A stretch of DNA of 64,000 nucleotides from CAVUPF01 sp963743285 (GTDB taxonomy: Bacteria > Actinomycetota > Thermoleophilia > Solirubrobacterales > 70-9), in assembly GCA_963743285.1 (NCBI GenBank), contig CAVUPF010000001.1:558001-622000 (forward strand). The letters are read 5' to 3'. The notes under the pieces were generated by a model. It searched no databases. It was not told the origin of the DNA and saw only the letters and a program-made list of their open reading frames with translations. The position numbers were made by a program, and so were the translations under genes. Below, piece by piece: positions 35,868-43,786 of this stretch. The stretch's first letter is position 1; every line of letters begins with the position of its first letter.

Positions 35868-36776
35868 GTGCTCTGCGCCGCCATAGATATTGGTTCCAAT
35901 ACGACGCGCGTGCTCGTGGCCGAGCCGGTGGACGGGCAGTTGAAAAAGGTGATGGAGCAGCGTGCCTATACACGGATCAGCAAGGCGCTCGGTGAGGACG
36001 GTGCGATCAGGGCGGACAAGGTCCACGAGGTCGCCGAGTTAGTTGCCACGCAGGTGCGGCTGGCCCGGGAGCTCGGGGCGGAGGTGATCCGGTCGGTCGC
36101 CACGGCGGCCGTGCGCGAGGCTTCCAACGGCGAGCTCGCCGCAGAGGTGATCGGGGAGGCCTCCGGGGTACCGGTCGCGATCCTCAGCGAGGAGGAGGAG
36201 GGGCGGCTCTCGTTCATCGGCGCCACCAAGACGCTCGGCCACCCGGTGCAGGGCAAGATCGGCGTTGTCGATGTCGGCGGTGGCTCGACCGAGGTGATCC
36301 TCGGCACGGCCTCCGGCGGGGTCGAGGCGGTCCGCTCCTGGCGGGTCGGCTCCGGAGTCTTGGCCGACGAGCTGATCGTCTCAGACCCTCCCTCGGCAAC
36401 GGAGATCCGCAAGGTCCGCGACCGCATCGACGACATCTTCGAGGGGGTGGAGATCGAGCATCCCGCCCGGGCGGTCGCGGTCGGGGGCAGCGCCACCTCG
36501 CTGCGGCGGCTGGTCGGGGCGGTGCTGGAATACGAGACGCTGGAGCGGGGAATCCGGGTGCTGGCCGGGGGCCCGGCGGCCGAGGTGGCGCGGCGCTTTG
36601 AGCTCGACCCCCAGCGGGTGCGGATCCTGGCGACCGGCGTGCTGCTGCTGGAGAAGGTCTCCGAGCTGCTCGGGCAGCCGCTGCAGATCGGCAAGGGGGG
36701 CCTGCGCGAGGGCGTCATCCTCGATCTGCTGAACGGCAGCGTCAGCGGCTCCTCGCCGCAGGCCGTCGCCGCCTGA
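35868..36776 (+). CDS. ppx: Exopolyphosphatase / pppGpp phosphohydrolase family (Ppx/GppA)
   Basis: 302 residues, the short actinobacterial type. ASKHA-fold motifs: AAIDIGSNTTRVLVAE (phosphate 1), VATAAVREASNG, VAILSEEEEGRLSF, VVDVGGGSTEVIL (phosphate 2), VGSGVLADE and AVGGSATSLRRL (adenosine-like motif). It hydrolyses terminal phosphates of polyphosphate or pppGpp. The C-terminal HD-like domain of long Ppx is missing. GTG start 37 bases after phoU; the gene is followed by two CHAD-type polyphosphate-binding halves. Confidence 0.9.
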   Translation: MLCAAIDIGSNTTRVLVAEPVDGQLKKVMEQRAYTRISKALGEDGAIRADKVHEVAELVATQVRLARELGAEVIRSVATAAVREASNGELAAEVIGEASGVPVAILSEEEEGRLSFIGATKTLGHPVQGKIGVVDVGGGSTEVILGTASGGVEAVRSWRVGSGVLADELIVSDPPSATEIRKVRDRIDDIFEGVEIEHPARAVAVGGSATSLRRLVGAVLEYETLERGIRVLAGGPAAEVARRFELDPQRVRILATGVLLLEKVSELLGQPLQIGKGGLREGVILDLLNGSVSGSSPQAVAA

Positions 36777-36810
36777 GGGCGGTCTCGTCGGCCTCGACTA
36801 CGCTCTCGAT

Positions 36811-37284
36811 ATGGCCCGGGCGCGCCAGGTCGAGTTCGACTGCGAGGAACCCTTTGCATCGGCCGCGGCGCGGGTGGTGGCGGTGCGCGCGGCGGAGGTT
36901 TTCGCGCAGACGCAGGGCGTCCTCGACCTCAAAAGGCCCGAGCGCGTCCACGACATGCGCGTCGCTACGCGCCGCCTGCGCGCCGCGATGGAGGTCTTTG
37001 AGCCCTGCTTTCCGCGCAAGCGATTCCGCAAGGCGCTGATCGAGGTCAAGGCGCTCGCGGATGCGCTCGGCGCGCGGCGGGATCTCGACGTTGAGGCCGG
37101 GTTCCTGGAGCGGCTCGTCCCGGAGGCGGACGCCGGCAATCGCGAAGGCGTAGCCGCGCTGCTCGCCGGGCTGCGCGAGGAGCGGCTGCGGGCGAACGAC
37201 GACCTAGCGCCGTTCGTCGCCGCCGAGCGGCTGGAGAAGCTGCGCCGCCGGCTGCGGCGACTGGTCGAGGGGGCCGCGGGGTGA
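36811..37284 (+). CDS. CHAD-domain protein, N-terminal half-domain
   Basis: 157 residues with the first four-helix half of a CHAD domain: VHDMRVATRRLRAAMEVFEP carries the conserved His and basic residues that bind polyphosphate, followed by LIEVKALADALGARRDLDVEAGFLERL. It ends with a basic helix (EKLRRRLRRLVEGAAG). The stop TGA overlaps the GTG of the next gene, which encodes the second half, so the two polypeptides probably assemble as a split CHAD. Located between ppx and ppk. Confidence 0.82.
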   Translation: MARARQVEFDCEEPFASAAARVVAVRAAEVFAQTQGVLDLKRPERVHDMRVATRRLRAAMEVFEPCFPRKRFRKALIEVKALADALGARRDLDVEAGFLERLVPEADAGNREGVAALLAGLREERLRANDDLAPFVAAERLEKLRRRLRRLVEGAAG

Positions 37285-37706
37285 AGGCCCGCAAGGTGAA
37301 GGGGCTGGACCCGGAGAAATCGCTGCGCCGCAACGCGGCGCGGATCGTCCGCACCCGCCTTGAGGAGCTGCGCTTCTTCGCCGCCGCCGCCCTCGACCCC
37401 TCGGCGGCAGTCGACCAGCACGGCATGCGGATCGCCGCCAAGCGGCTTCGTTACCTGCTGGAAATCGTCGAGGGCTGCTTTGGCCCCGAGGCACCAGCCG
37501 CCCGCCGCGCCGCCAAGGAGCTGCAGGCAGTCCTCGGCGAGATCCACGACTGCGACGTGATGCTGCCCCGCGCGGCGGACATCGAGTCCCTCCAGGCGCT
37601 GCTGCGGACCCGCCGCGAGCTCCTCTACCGCCGCTTCGCAGAGCTCTGGCGCGCAGAGGAGCGCAGGGGCACCTGGACAGCGCTCGAACACGCCTTGCGC
37701 GACTAG
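37281..37706 (+). CDS. CHAD-domain protein, C-terminal half-domain
   Basis: 141 residues beginning at GTG 37281 (overlap GTGA). It repeats the CHAD half motif: VDQHGMRIAAKRLRYLLEIVEGCFGP and KELQAVLGEIHDCDVMLPRAA, matching the second half of single-chain CHAD proteins. Split by a stop-start overlap rather than a random frameshift, both halves keep their own translation signals. A single-base error joining them cannot be excluded because the overlap is short. Confidence 0.82.
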   Translation: MKARKVKGLDPEKSLRRNAARIVRTRLEELRFFAAAALDPSAAVDQHGMRIAAKRLRYLLEIVEGCFGPEAPAARRAAKELQAVLGEIHDCDVMLPRAADIESLQALLRTRRELLYRRFAELWRAEERRGTWTALEHALRD

Positions 37707-37734
37707 CCGCGCATCAAGCGCTGCCCGCCGCTCC

Positions 37735-38229
37735 CTACTCCCCGGACTCAGCGTCGGGGTCGGTCAGAGCCGCGACGTCTGCCACGTCCACTGGGCGCCC
37801 GCGGGCCAGCTTCATCCGGATCAGGTCATCCAAGTCAACGACGGGCACCTCGACGTCGCCGAGCCGCACCTGCAGGGCCCGGTCGCTCAACTCGGCATAT
37901 GGACGGCCGCCGGGAACCTCGCGCATCACGTCAATGCCGCCGTCTCGGGTTACGAACTGCCAGACCGCCGCCCGCGGAAGCATCTTCGCGTCCACGGCGG
38001 TGTCCTCCTCGCCGCGATTGAGCACTCGGGCGTCGAGCGAGCGCAAGGCGGCGGCGAGTCGCTCGAGGTTGGCCGGGTCTGGGGCGGGGATGAGGTCGGC
38101 GTAGTTGGTCGTGCGGACATGGCCGTGGGTTTGCACGGCGAGCCCCCCGATCAGCAGGTAGTCGACCCGGTGCTCGGCGAGCGCGCGCAGGATGCGCTCC
38201 GCGTCGAGCGGGGTATCAGGTTCGGCCAC
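37735..38229 (-). CDS. Nucleotidyltransferase-fold protein (AbiEii/MNT-like), possible toxin
   Basis: 164 residues from GTG 38229. Its N-terminal fold resembles minimal nucleotidyltransferases: DYLLIGGLAVQTHGHVRTTN, then YADLIPAPDPANLERLAAAL, and a later VPVVDLDDLIRMKLARGRPVDVADVAAL. The usual catalytic D-x-D after the GG motif (T-K-D-x-D) reads N-Y-A-D, so the first Asp is missing and transferase activity is questionable. It overlaps the upstream XRE gene by 14 bases, a typical toxin-antitoxin-like arrangement. Confidence 0.75.
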   Translation of the reverse strand: MAEPDTPLDAERILRALAEHRVDYLLIGGLAVQTHGHVRTTNYADLIPAPDPANLERLAAALRSLDARVLNRGEEDTAVDAKMLPRAAVWQFVTRDGGIDVMREVPGGRPYAELSDRALQVRLGDVEVPVVDLDDLIRMKLARGRPVDVADVAALTDPDAESGE

Positions 38230-38548
38230 GCGCCTCTCGCCCCGCCGCCGCAAGACGACCGGCCATGCGGTTCCAGGAGATGCCAAGCGCGAGGCGCTCG
38301 CTGGAGGAGCGCCTCGCTGTCGCTCGCCGGTGCGCTGGGTCGTAGTCTCGCTGCGGCGAGCTGCGACCGAGCCGCAGACTCTCTCCCATCGCCAGCATCA
38401 GCAGACCCAGGGTCTCGACGCTGGGTGAGATCTCGTCCGCCTCGAGCCGGCTGATGGCCGACTGATGGGTTCCGGCACGCCGGGCTAGACGCTCCTGGCT
38501 GAGGCCGTGTCGAGCGCGGGTCGTGCGAATCAGCTCGCCAGGAGTCAC
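38216..38548 (-). CDS. XRE-family helix-turn-helix regulator, possible antitoxin
   Basis: 110 residues from GTG 38548. Helix-turn-helix: LIRTTRARHGLSQERLARRAGTHQSAISRLE, then ISPSVETLGLLMLAMGESL. The C-terminal tail (SSSERLALGISWNRMAGRLA) matches XRE regulators paired with nucleotidyltransferase genes. It overlaps the downstream gene and reads against the surrounding phosphate genes, so this two-gene unit looks like an insertion into the locus. AT-rich DNA with weak promoter-like character lies at 38550-38580. Confidence 0.82.
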   Translation of the reverse strand: MTPGELIRTTRARHGLSQERLARRAGTHQSAISRLEADEISPSVETLGLLMLAMGESLRLGRSSPQRDYDPAHRRATARRSSSERLALGISWNRMAGRLAAAGREARGRT

Positions 38549-38640
38549 GCAGTGATTATAACAAATAAGTGATTAGAAATGCCGCTGGGCCTGGCCATTG
38601 AAATGGCACGCACCCATATGCCGCGCGCGAGCGTCCAGGG

Positions 38641-38684
38641 GGATCACCGGATCTTCACCGGCAGTTCCCCGCCGTTTCACAATT
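38641..38684 (+). promoter_or_regulatory. Candidate PHO box (four 11-bp direct repeats) before the PHP-glycosyltransferase gene
   Basis: Cores ATCAC (38643), TTCAC (38654), TTCCC (38665) and TTCAC (38676) stand exactly 11 bases apart. The units, such as TTCACCGGCAG, resemble the Streptomyces GTTCACC-type repeat. The last unit ends 60 bases before the ATG at 38744, a suitable distance for activation of that gene and probably of ppk, DUF47 and PiT downstream. Confidence 0.6.
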
Positions 38685-38743
38685 TTCCCCTGCTATTAGC
38701 GGAATCTGGGTGGTGACAAAGCAAATACAAGAGGGAGACACCG

Positions 38744-41017
38744 ATGACTTCCCGAGTAGATATGCACTGCCATTCCACCGCCTCGCAGCTTTCGCGGCTC
38801 GGGGTCCAGCGCTCGCTCGGGCTACCCGAGTGCGCGACTCCGCCGCAGGAGGTCTATGCGCTGGCGAAGCGGCGCGGGATGGACTTCGTGACGATTACCG
38901 ACCACGACACGATCGACGGCTGCCTGGAGCTGGCGGACCGTCCCGAGTGCTTCATCTCCGAGGAGCTGACCGCCCGCTTCGCCGGCGAGCCCCAGGCGGT
39001 TCACGTCCTCTGCTACGGGATCACTCCCGGGGACCACGAGTGGCTGCAGGCCCATTCCGGCGATGTCGAGGCCTGCGCCGCCCACCTTCGCGAGAACGAG
39101 ATCGCCTGCGCCCTGGCGCATCCCTTCTACAACGTCGGCGCGCCCCTGACCCAGCGCCACCGCCGCCGTCTGGCGGAGCTATTCGCGGTCTGGGAGGTCC
39201 GCAACGGGTCGCGGGCCGCGGAGCTCAACATGCCGGCAGTCCTCTACATCGAGACGCACGGGGGGACCGGCATCGGCGGCTCCGACGACCATGCCGGCGT
39301 GGACATCGGCCGCACCTTCACCGAGGTGCCGACCGCCACCACGCCGGAAGAGCTCCTGAGTCACCTGCGCCGCGGCGAGGCCCTCGCCGGCGGCGAGCAG
39401 GGCAGCGCCGCCAAGTGGGCGCACGCGGCGATCGCGCTCGCCACCCGCGCCCTCGCCCTCGACGGGAGGGCGGGAGACGCAAACGAGCCCGACCCCGCGG
39501 CGGTGCTGAAGATCGCCCAACGGACGATTCGCGAGGGCACCGCCCGCGAGGGCAAGGTCGCCGCCGACCTCGGCCCCGATGACGCCCGCGGCCTGCTCGA
39601 GGCCTGGCTGCGGAGCATGGGCCTGCCGATGCGGGGGCGCGAGCTGCTCGACTACTTGCAGTCAGAGGGCTTCTCCCATGCCGACCTCTACCGCCGCGCC
39701 CGCCGTACCCACGAGCGGCGACTGCGCACCGCGGTCGGTGACGGTGCGGAATCGATCGCCCGGGGTGACGTCCCGGCGGCCCTGACCGGCCTCTTCGAGG
39801 CGCTGGTTCCGGCCGTTCCCTACGCACCCCCGACGACCTTCCTCGCCGCTGAGAAGGCGAAGCTGGCCAGCCGTGACGGCGAGCCGCGTCGGGTCGCGGT
39901 GATCGCCGACGGCATCGACGCGATGCACGGGGTCACCCGCACGATCGAGCAGATCCGCGAGCGCGGGGTCCCAGGCTTCGAGGTCGAGGTGATTGGCACC
40001 GACGCCGGCGTCGATCGCCGCCTTCCGGCCGCAACCGAGCTGGAGGTGCCTTTCTATGAGGGGATGAGGCTCGGGGTCCCGGGCCTGCCCGACCTGGTCG
40101 AGACGCTGGCCGAGGGCCGCTACGACCTCCTCCATGTCACCGCGCCGGGCCCGGCGGGCGTCGCTGCGACCCTGCTCAGCCGGATCTCCGGGCTGCCGCT
40201 GCTCGCCAGCTACCACACGGAGCTGGCCGCCTACGCCGGTTTGCGCAGCGGCGACAGCGGCCTCGAGGCGATCGCCGAGGCGGCACTCGGCGTCTTTTAC
40301 GGCGCCCCGTCGGTAGTCCTCTCACCGAGCCCGGCGGCGGATCGCTCCCTGCTGCGGCTCGGCGCCGAGGCGGCCCGGCTGGGGCGCTGGGAGCGCGGCG
40401 TCGACACCGAGCGATTCAATCCCGAGAAGGCCGACCGTGACGCCTACCCGGGTGAGCTGAAGGTCCTCTACGCCGGCCGCCTCACCCGCGAGAAGGGCGT
40501 CGACCTACTCGCCGAGAGCTTCCTGCGGGCGCACGCCTCAGACCCCCGCCTGCACCTGCTGGTTGCCGGCGGTGGCCCCGAGGAGGCGGAGCTTCGGGCG
40601 CAGCTCGGCGAGCAGGCGACCTTCCTCGGCTGGCTGGAAGGCGAGGCGCTGGCCCGCGCCTACGCCAGCGCGGACGTCTTTCTCTTCTGCAGCCGCACCG
40701 ACACCTACGGGCAGGCGATCGTCGAGGCGGGGGCGAGCGGAGTGCCGGTCATCGCCGTCGCCGAGGGCGGCCCGGCGGCGCTGGTCGAGAACCGCCATAC
40801 CGGCATCCTCTGCCGCCCCGATCCCGATCACCTGGCTGGCACCCTCCTCCAGCTCGCCTCCGAGCCGCTGCTGCGCCGCCAGCTCGGCGCCGCCGCGCTC
40901 CGCACCGCCCGCTGGCGCTCCTGGGAGCGAGCCCTTGACCAGCTCGCCGCCGGCTACCGCCGCGCCCTCGGCGATCCCGCAGCCGTCGACCGGCTGCCCT
41001 TCGCCCAGGCCGCCTGA
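38744..41017 (+). CDS. PHP-domain / GT4 glycosyltransferase fusion protein
   Basis: 757 residues; ATG after GAGGGAGA. The N-terminal PHP phosphoesterase domain (about 1-240) has metal motifs DMHCHST (6-12), TDHDTIDG (52-59), AHPF (125-128) and GSDDHAG (179-185). The C-terminal GT4 domain (about 383-750) has an N-lobe loop DGIDAMHGVTRTI, LYAGRLTREKGVDLL, and SRTDTYGQAIVEAGASGVPV (about 649), a motif style shared with MgtA/SqdX-like lipid glycosyltransferases. With a PHO box upstream, I infer glycolipid synthesis on phosphate limitation. Substrates are unknown. Confidence 0.85.
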   Translation: MTSRVDMHCHSTASQLSRLGVQRSLGLPECATPPQEVYALAKRRGMDFVTITDHDTIDGCLELADRPECFISEELTARFAGEPQAVHVLCYGITPGDHEWLQAHSGDVEACAAHLRENEIACALAHPFYNVGAPLTQRHRRRLAELFAVWEVRNGSRAAELNMPAVLYIETHGGTGIGGSDDHAGVDIGRTFTEVPTATTPEELLSHLRRGEALAGGEQGSAAKWAHAAIALATRALALDGRAGDANEPDPAAVLKIAQRTIREGTAREGKVAADLGPDDARGLLEAWLRSMGLPMRGRELLDYLQSEGFSHADLYRRARRTHERRLRTAVGDGAESIARGDVPAALTGLFEALVPAVPYAPPTTFLAAEKAKLASRDGEPRRVAVIADGIDAMHGVTRTIEQIRERGVPGFEVEVIGTDAGVDRRLPAATELEVPFYEGMRLGVPGLPDLVETLAEGRYDLLHVTAPGPAGVAATLLSRISGLPLLASYHTELAAYAGLRSGDSGLEAIAEAALGVFYGAPSVVLSPSPAADRSLLRLGAEAARLGRWERGVDTERFNPEKADRDAYPGELKVLYAGRLTREKGVDLLAESFLRAHASDPRLHLLVAGGGPEEAELRAQLGEQATFLGWLEGEALARAYASADVFLFCSRTDTYGQAIVEAGASGVPVIAVAEGGPAALVENRHTGILCRPDPDHLAGTLLQLASEPLLRRQLGAAALRTARWRSWERALDQLAAGYRRALGDPAAVDRLPFAQAA

Positions 41018-41035
41018 GGCTCCTGGACGCCCGCC

Positions 41036-43138
41036 TTGCCTCAGTACGATGGCCCAATCGACGATCCCGCCCTCTACTTCAACCGCGAGCTGTCCTGGCT
41101 CGACTTCAACCAGCGGGTCCTGGAACTCGCCGAGGAGGACGGCGTGCCGTTGCTGGAGCGGTTGCGGTTCTGCGCGATCTACGCCTCCAACCTGGACGAG
41201 TTCTTCATGGTCCGGGTCGCCGGCCTCTTCGACCAGCTCGACGCCGGGATCGACGCGCGGGGCCCTGACGGCCTCGCTCCCGGCGAGCAGATCGACGCGA
41301 TCCAGGCCGGGGTACTGGCCCTAGACCACCGCCTGCACGCCTGCTTTAACGGGACCTTGCGCCCGGCGCTGGAGGAGAAGGGGATCAGGATCGTCTCGCT
41401 GGAGACCGCCAGCGAGCAGGAGCGGGCCGAAATCGACCTGCGCTTCCACGAGCAGGTCTTCCCGGCGCTGACTCCGCTGGTGGTCGGCCTCGGCCGCCCC
41501 TTCCCCTATATCTCCAATCTCTCGCTCAGCCTCGGCGTTTTGCTGCGCGACCCCGAGAGCGGAGTCGAGATCATCGCCCGGGTCAAGGTGCCGAAGGAGC
41601 TGCTCGGCCGCTTCCTCGCGGTCGGCGATGACGGCACCGCGCTGGTCCCGCTCGAGGAGGCGATCGCCGCCAACCTAGATGCGCTCTTCCCCGGGACCGA
41701 GGTTGTCGACTACGGCTACTTCCGGGTTACCCGCGACGCCGACTTCACCGTCTCAGACGAGGCCGACGACTTGCTTCAGGCGGTTCAGGATGAGATCCGC
41801 CGCCGCCGCTTCGGCGAGGTGGTGCGGCTGGAGATCGCCGCCGGCATGAACCCGAAGCTGCGCGAGCAGCTGATCGATGCCCTGCGGCTTGAAGACCGCG
41901 AGGTCTACGACATCGACGGGCTGATCGACCTCGCTGACCTCACCGAGGTCGCCGACCTGCCCGGCCATGCGGAGCTGCGCTTCTCGCCCTGGTCCCCGGT
42001 CACCCAGCCGCGCCTGCAGGGCGAGGACGGGGAGCCGGTCGACATGTTCGCGACGATCCGCCAGAGGGACCTGCTCGTCCACCATCCCTATGAATCCTTC
42101 GCCAGCTCGGTCGAACGCTTCGTCGAGCAGGCGGTGGCCGACCCAGACGTGCTGGCGATCAAGCAGACCGTGTACCGGACCAGCGACGACTCGCCGCTGG
42201 TGCCGTCGCTGATCCGCGCCTCCGAACGCGGCAAGCAGGCGGTCTGCATGGTCGAGCTGAAGGCCCGCTTCGACGAGGCGGCCAACATCCACTGGGCCAA
42301 GTCGCTGGAGGAGGCCGGGGTGCACGTCGTCTACGGCATCCCGGGGCTGAAGACGCACGTGAAGGCGATCCTCATCGCCCGCCGCGAGGGCGACCGAGTT
42401 CGCGAGTACGTCCACATCGGGACCGGCAACTACCACCCCAAGACGGCGCGCCTCTACACCGACTTCGGCCTCTTCACCGCCGACCCCGAGATCGGCGCCG
42501 ACGTCGCCGAGATGTTCAACTTTCTCACCGGCTACGGCCGGCCGGCGGCCTACCGCAAGGTCCTGGTCTCGCCGACCACGATGCGCGACCAGATCATTGG
42601 CGAGATCGAGGCGACGGTCGACGCCCACCGGTCCGGCGAAGCGGCGCGGATCGCGCTGAAGATGAACTCGCTGGTCGACGCGGGCTGCATCCGGGCGCTG
42701 TATGAGGCCTCGCGGGCTGGGGTGCGGGTCGACCTCAACGTGCGGGGGATCTGCTGCCTGCGGCCGGGCGTGCCGGGGATCTCGGAGAACATCCGCGTCC
42801 TCTCGATCGTCGGCCGCTTCCTTGAGCACTCGCGCGTCTACACCTTCCAGCGGGGGGAGGAGACCAGGGTGCTGATGGGCTCAGCCGACCTGATGCCACG
42901 CAACCTCGACAGCCGGGTCGAGCTGGTGACGCCGGTCGATGACCCGGAGCTGCGGGACGAGATGCTCGACGTCCTGGAGCGCTGCTTCGCCGACAACGTG
43001 AATGCCTGGGAGCTGGGCGCCGACGGGGCGTGGACGCGGCTGAGCGCGCCCGCGGGAGGGCGTCGCAGCGTCCAGGAGGAGCTGCGGGGGCGCCACGCTG
43101 CGCGCGCCGCCGAGCAGCTCGCGGGCGCCGCGAGCTGA
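41036..43138 (+). CDS. ppk1: Polyphosphate kinase 1
   Basis: 700 residues from a TTG start 18 bases after the PHP-glycosyltransferase gene. The domains follow PPK1: N-terminal YFNRELSWLDFNQRVLELA, RLRFCAIYASNLDEFFMVRVAG, head domain, and two phospholipase-D-like catalytic domains with FRTSDDSPLV-type ATP contacts, GLKTHVKAILIARR (His about 441, the candidate phospho-acceptor), GTGNYHPKTARLYTDFGLF and RGICCLRPGVPG..RFLEHSRVY. It reversibly makes polyphosphate from ATP and shares the locus with ppx. Confidence 0.94.
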   Translation: MPQYDGPIDDPALYFNRELSWLDFNQRVLELAEEDGVPLLERLRFCAIYASNLDEFFMVRVAGLFDQLDAGIDARGPDGLAPGEQIDAIQAGVLALDHRLHACFNGTLRPALEEKGIRIVSLETASEQERAEIDLRFHEQVFPALTPLVVGLGRPFPYISNLSLSLGVLLRDPESGVEIIARVKVPKELLGRFLAVGDDGTALVPLEEAIAANLDALFPGTEVVDYGYFRVTRDADFTVSDEADDLLQAVQDEIRRRRFGEVVRLEIAAGMNPKLREQLIDALRLEDREVYDIDGLIDLADLTEVADLPGHAELRFSPWSPVTQPRLQGEDGEPVDMFATIRQRDLLVHHPYESFASSVERFVEQAVADPDVLAIKQTVYRTSDDSPLVPSLIRASERGKQAVCMVELKARFDEAANIHWAKSLEEAGVHVVYGIPGLKTHVKAILIARREGDRVREYVHIGTGNYHPKTARLYTDFGLFTADPEIGADVAEMFNFLTGYGRPAAYRKVLVSPTTMRDQIIGEIEATVDAHRSGEAARIALKMNSLVDAGCIRALYEASRAGVRVDLNVRGICCLRPGVPGISENIRVLSIVGRFLEHSRVYTFQRGEETRVLMGSADLMPRNLDSRVELVTPVDDPELRDEMLDVLERCFADNVNAWELGADGAWTRLSAPAGGRRSVQEELRGRHAARAAEQLAGAAS

Positions 43139-43165
43139 GGGCCTGGCGACCACTAGGATTGCCCG

Positions 43166-43786
43166 GTGGCGCGTCTCTCGCTACTGCCCCGCGATCACAC
43201 CTTCTTCGATCTCTTCATCGAGGCCGGGCAGAACACGGTCCTCGCCTCGCGGCTGCTCGACCAGATGATGGGCTCCTGGCCCGACGACAGCGGCCTCTCC
43301 CAGGAGATCCTCAAGGCCGAGCAGGAGGGCGACCGCATAACCCACGACATCATTCGGCGACTCAACTCGACCTTCGTCACGCCGATCGACCGCGAGGACA
43401 TCTACGGCCTGGCGACCAGGATGGACGATATCGTCGACCTCGCCGAGGAGGCGGCCGACTTCCTTGGCCTCTACCAAATCGAGGCGCCGATGTCGCAGGC
43501 GCAGGCGCTGACCAAGGTTCTGGTCGGGGCATGCGAGCAGCTCGCCGAGGGCCTGGAGCACCTGCGCGAGTTCAAGGGGCTCGATAAGTACTGGATCGAG
43601 ATCCACAGGCTCGAGAACGAGGGCGACCGGATCTCCCGCGACGCCGTGGCGTCCCTGTTCTCCAACGGGATCGACCCGATGGTCGTGATCCGCTGGAAGG
43701 ACATGTTCGCGGTGCTCGAGAGCGCGATAGATGCGACCGAGACCGCGGCCCAGATCATCGAGGGAATCGTCATCAAGAACTCGTGA
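43166..43786 (+). CDS. DUF47 family PhoU-like protein (Pit accessory)
   Basis: 206 residues of all-helical PhoU-like sequence: FFDLFIEAGQNTVLASRLLDQM, EQEGDRITHDIIRRLNSTFVTPIDREDIYGLATRMDDIVD-type core, LENEGDRISRDAVASLF and DMFAVLESAIDATETAAQIIEGI. DUF47 proteins commonly precede PiT transporters and are thought to regulate them. GTG start; its stop overlaps the PiT GTG (GTGA), so the two are translationally coupled. Confidence 0.9.
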   Translation: MARLSLLPRDHTFFDLFIEAGQNTVLASRLLDQMMGSWPDDSGLSQEILKAEQEGDRITHDIIRRLNSTFVTPIDREDIYGLATRMDDIVDLAEEAADFLGLYQIEAPMSQAQALTKVLVGACEQLAEGLEHLREFKGLDKYWIEIHRLENEGDRISRDAVASLFSNGIDPMVVIRWKDMFAVLESAIDATETAAQIIEGIVIKNS

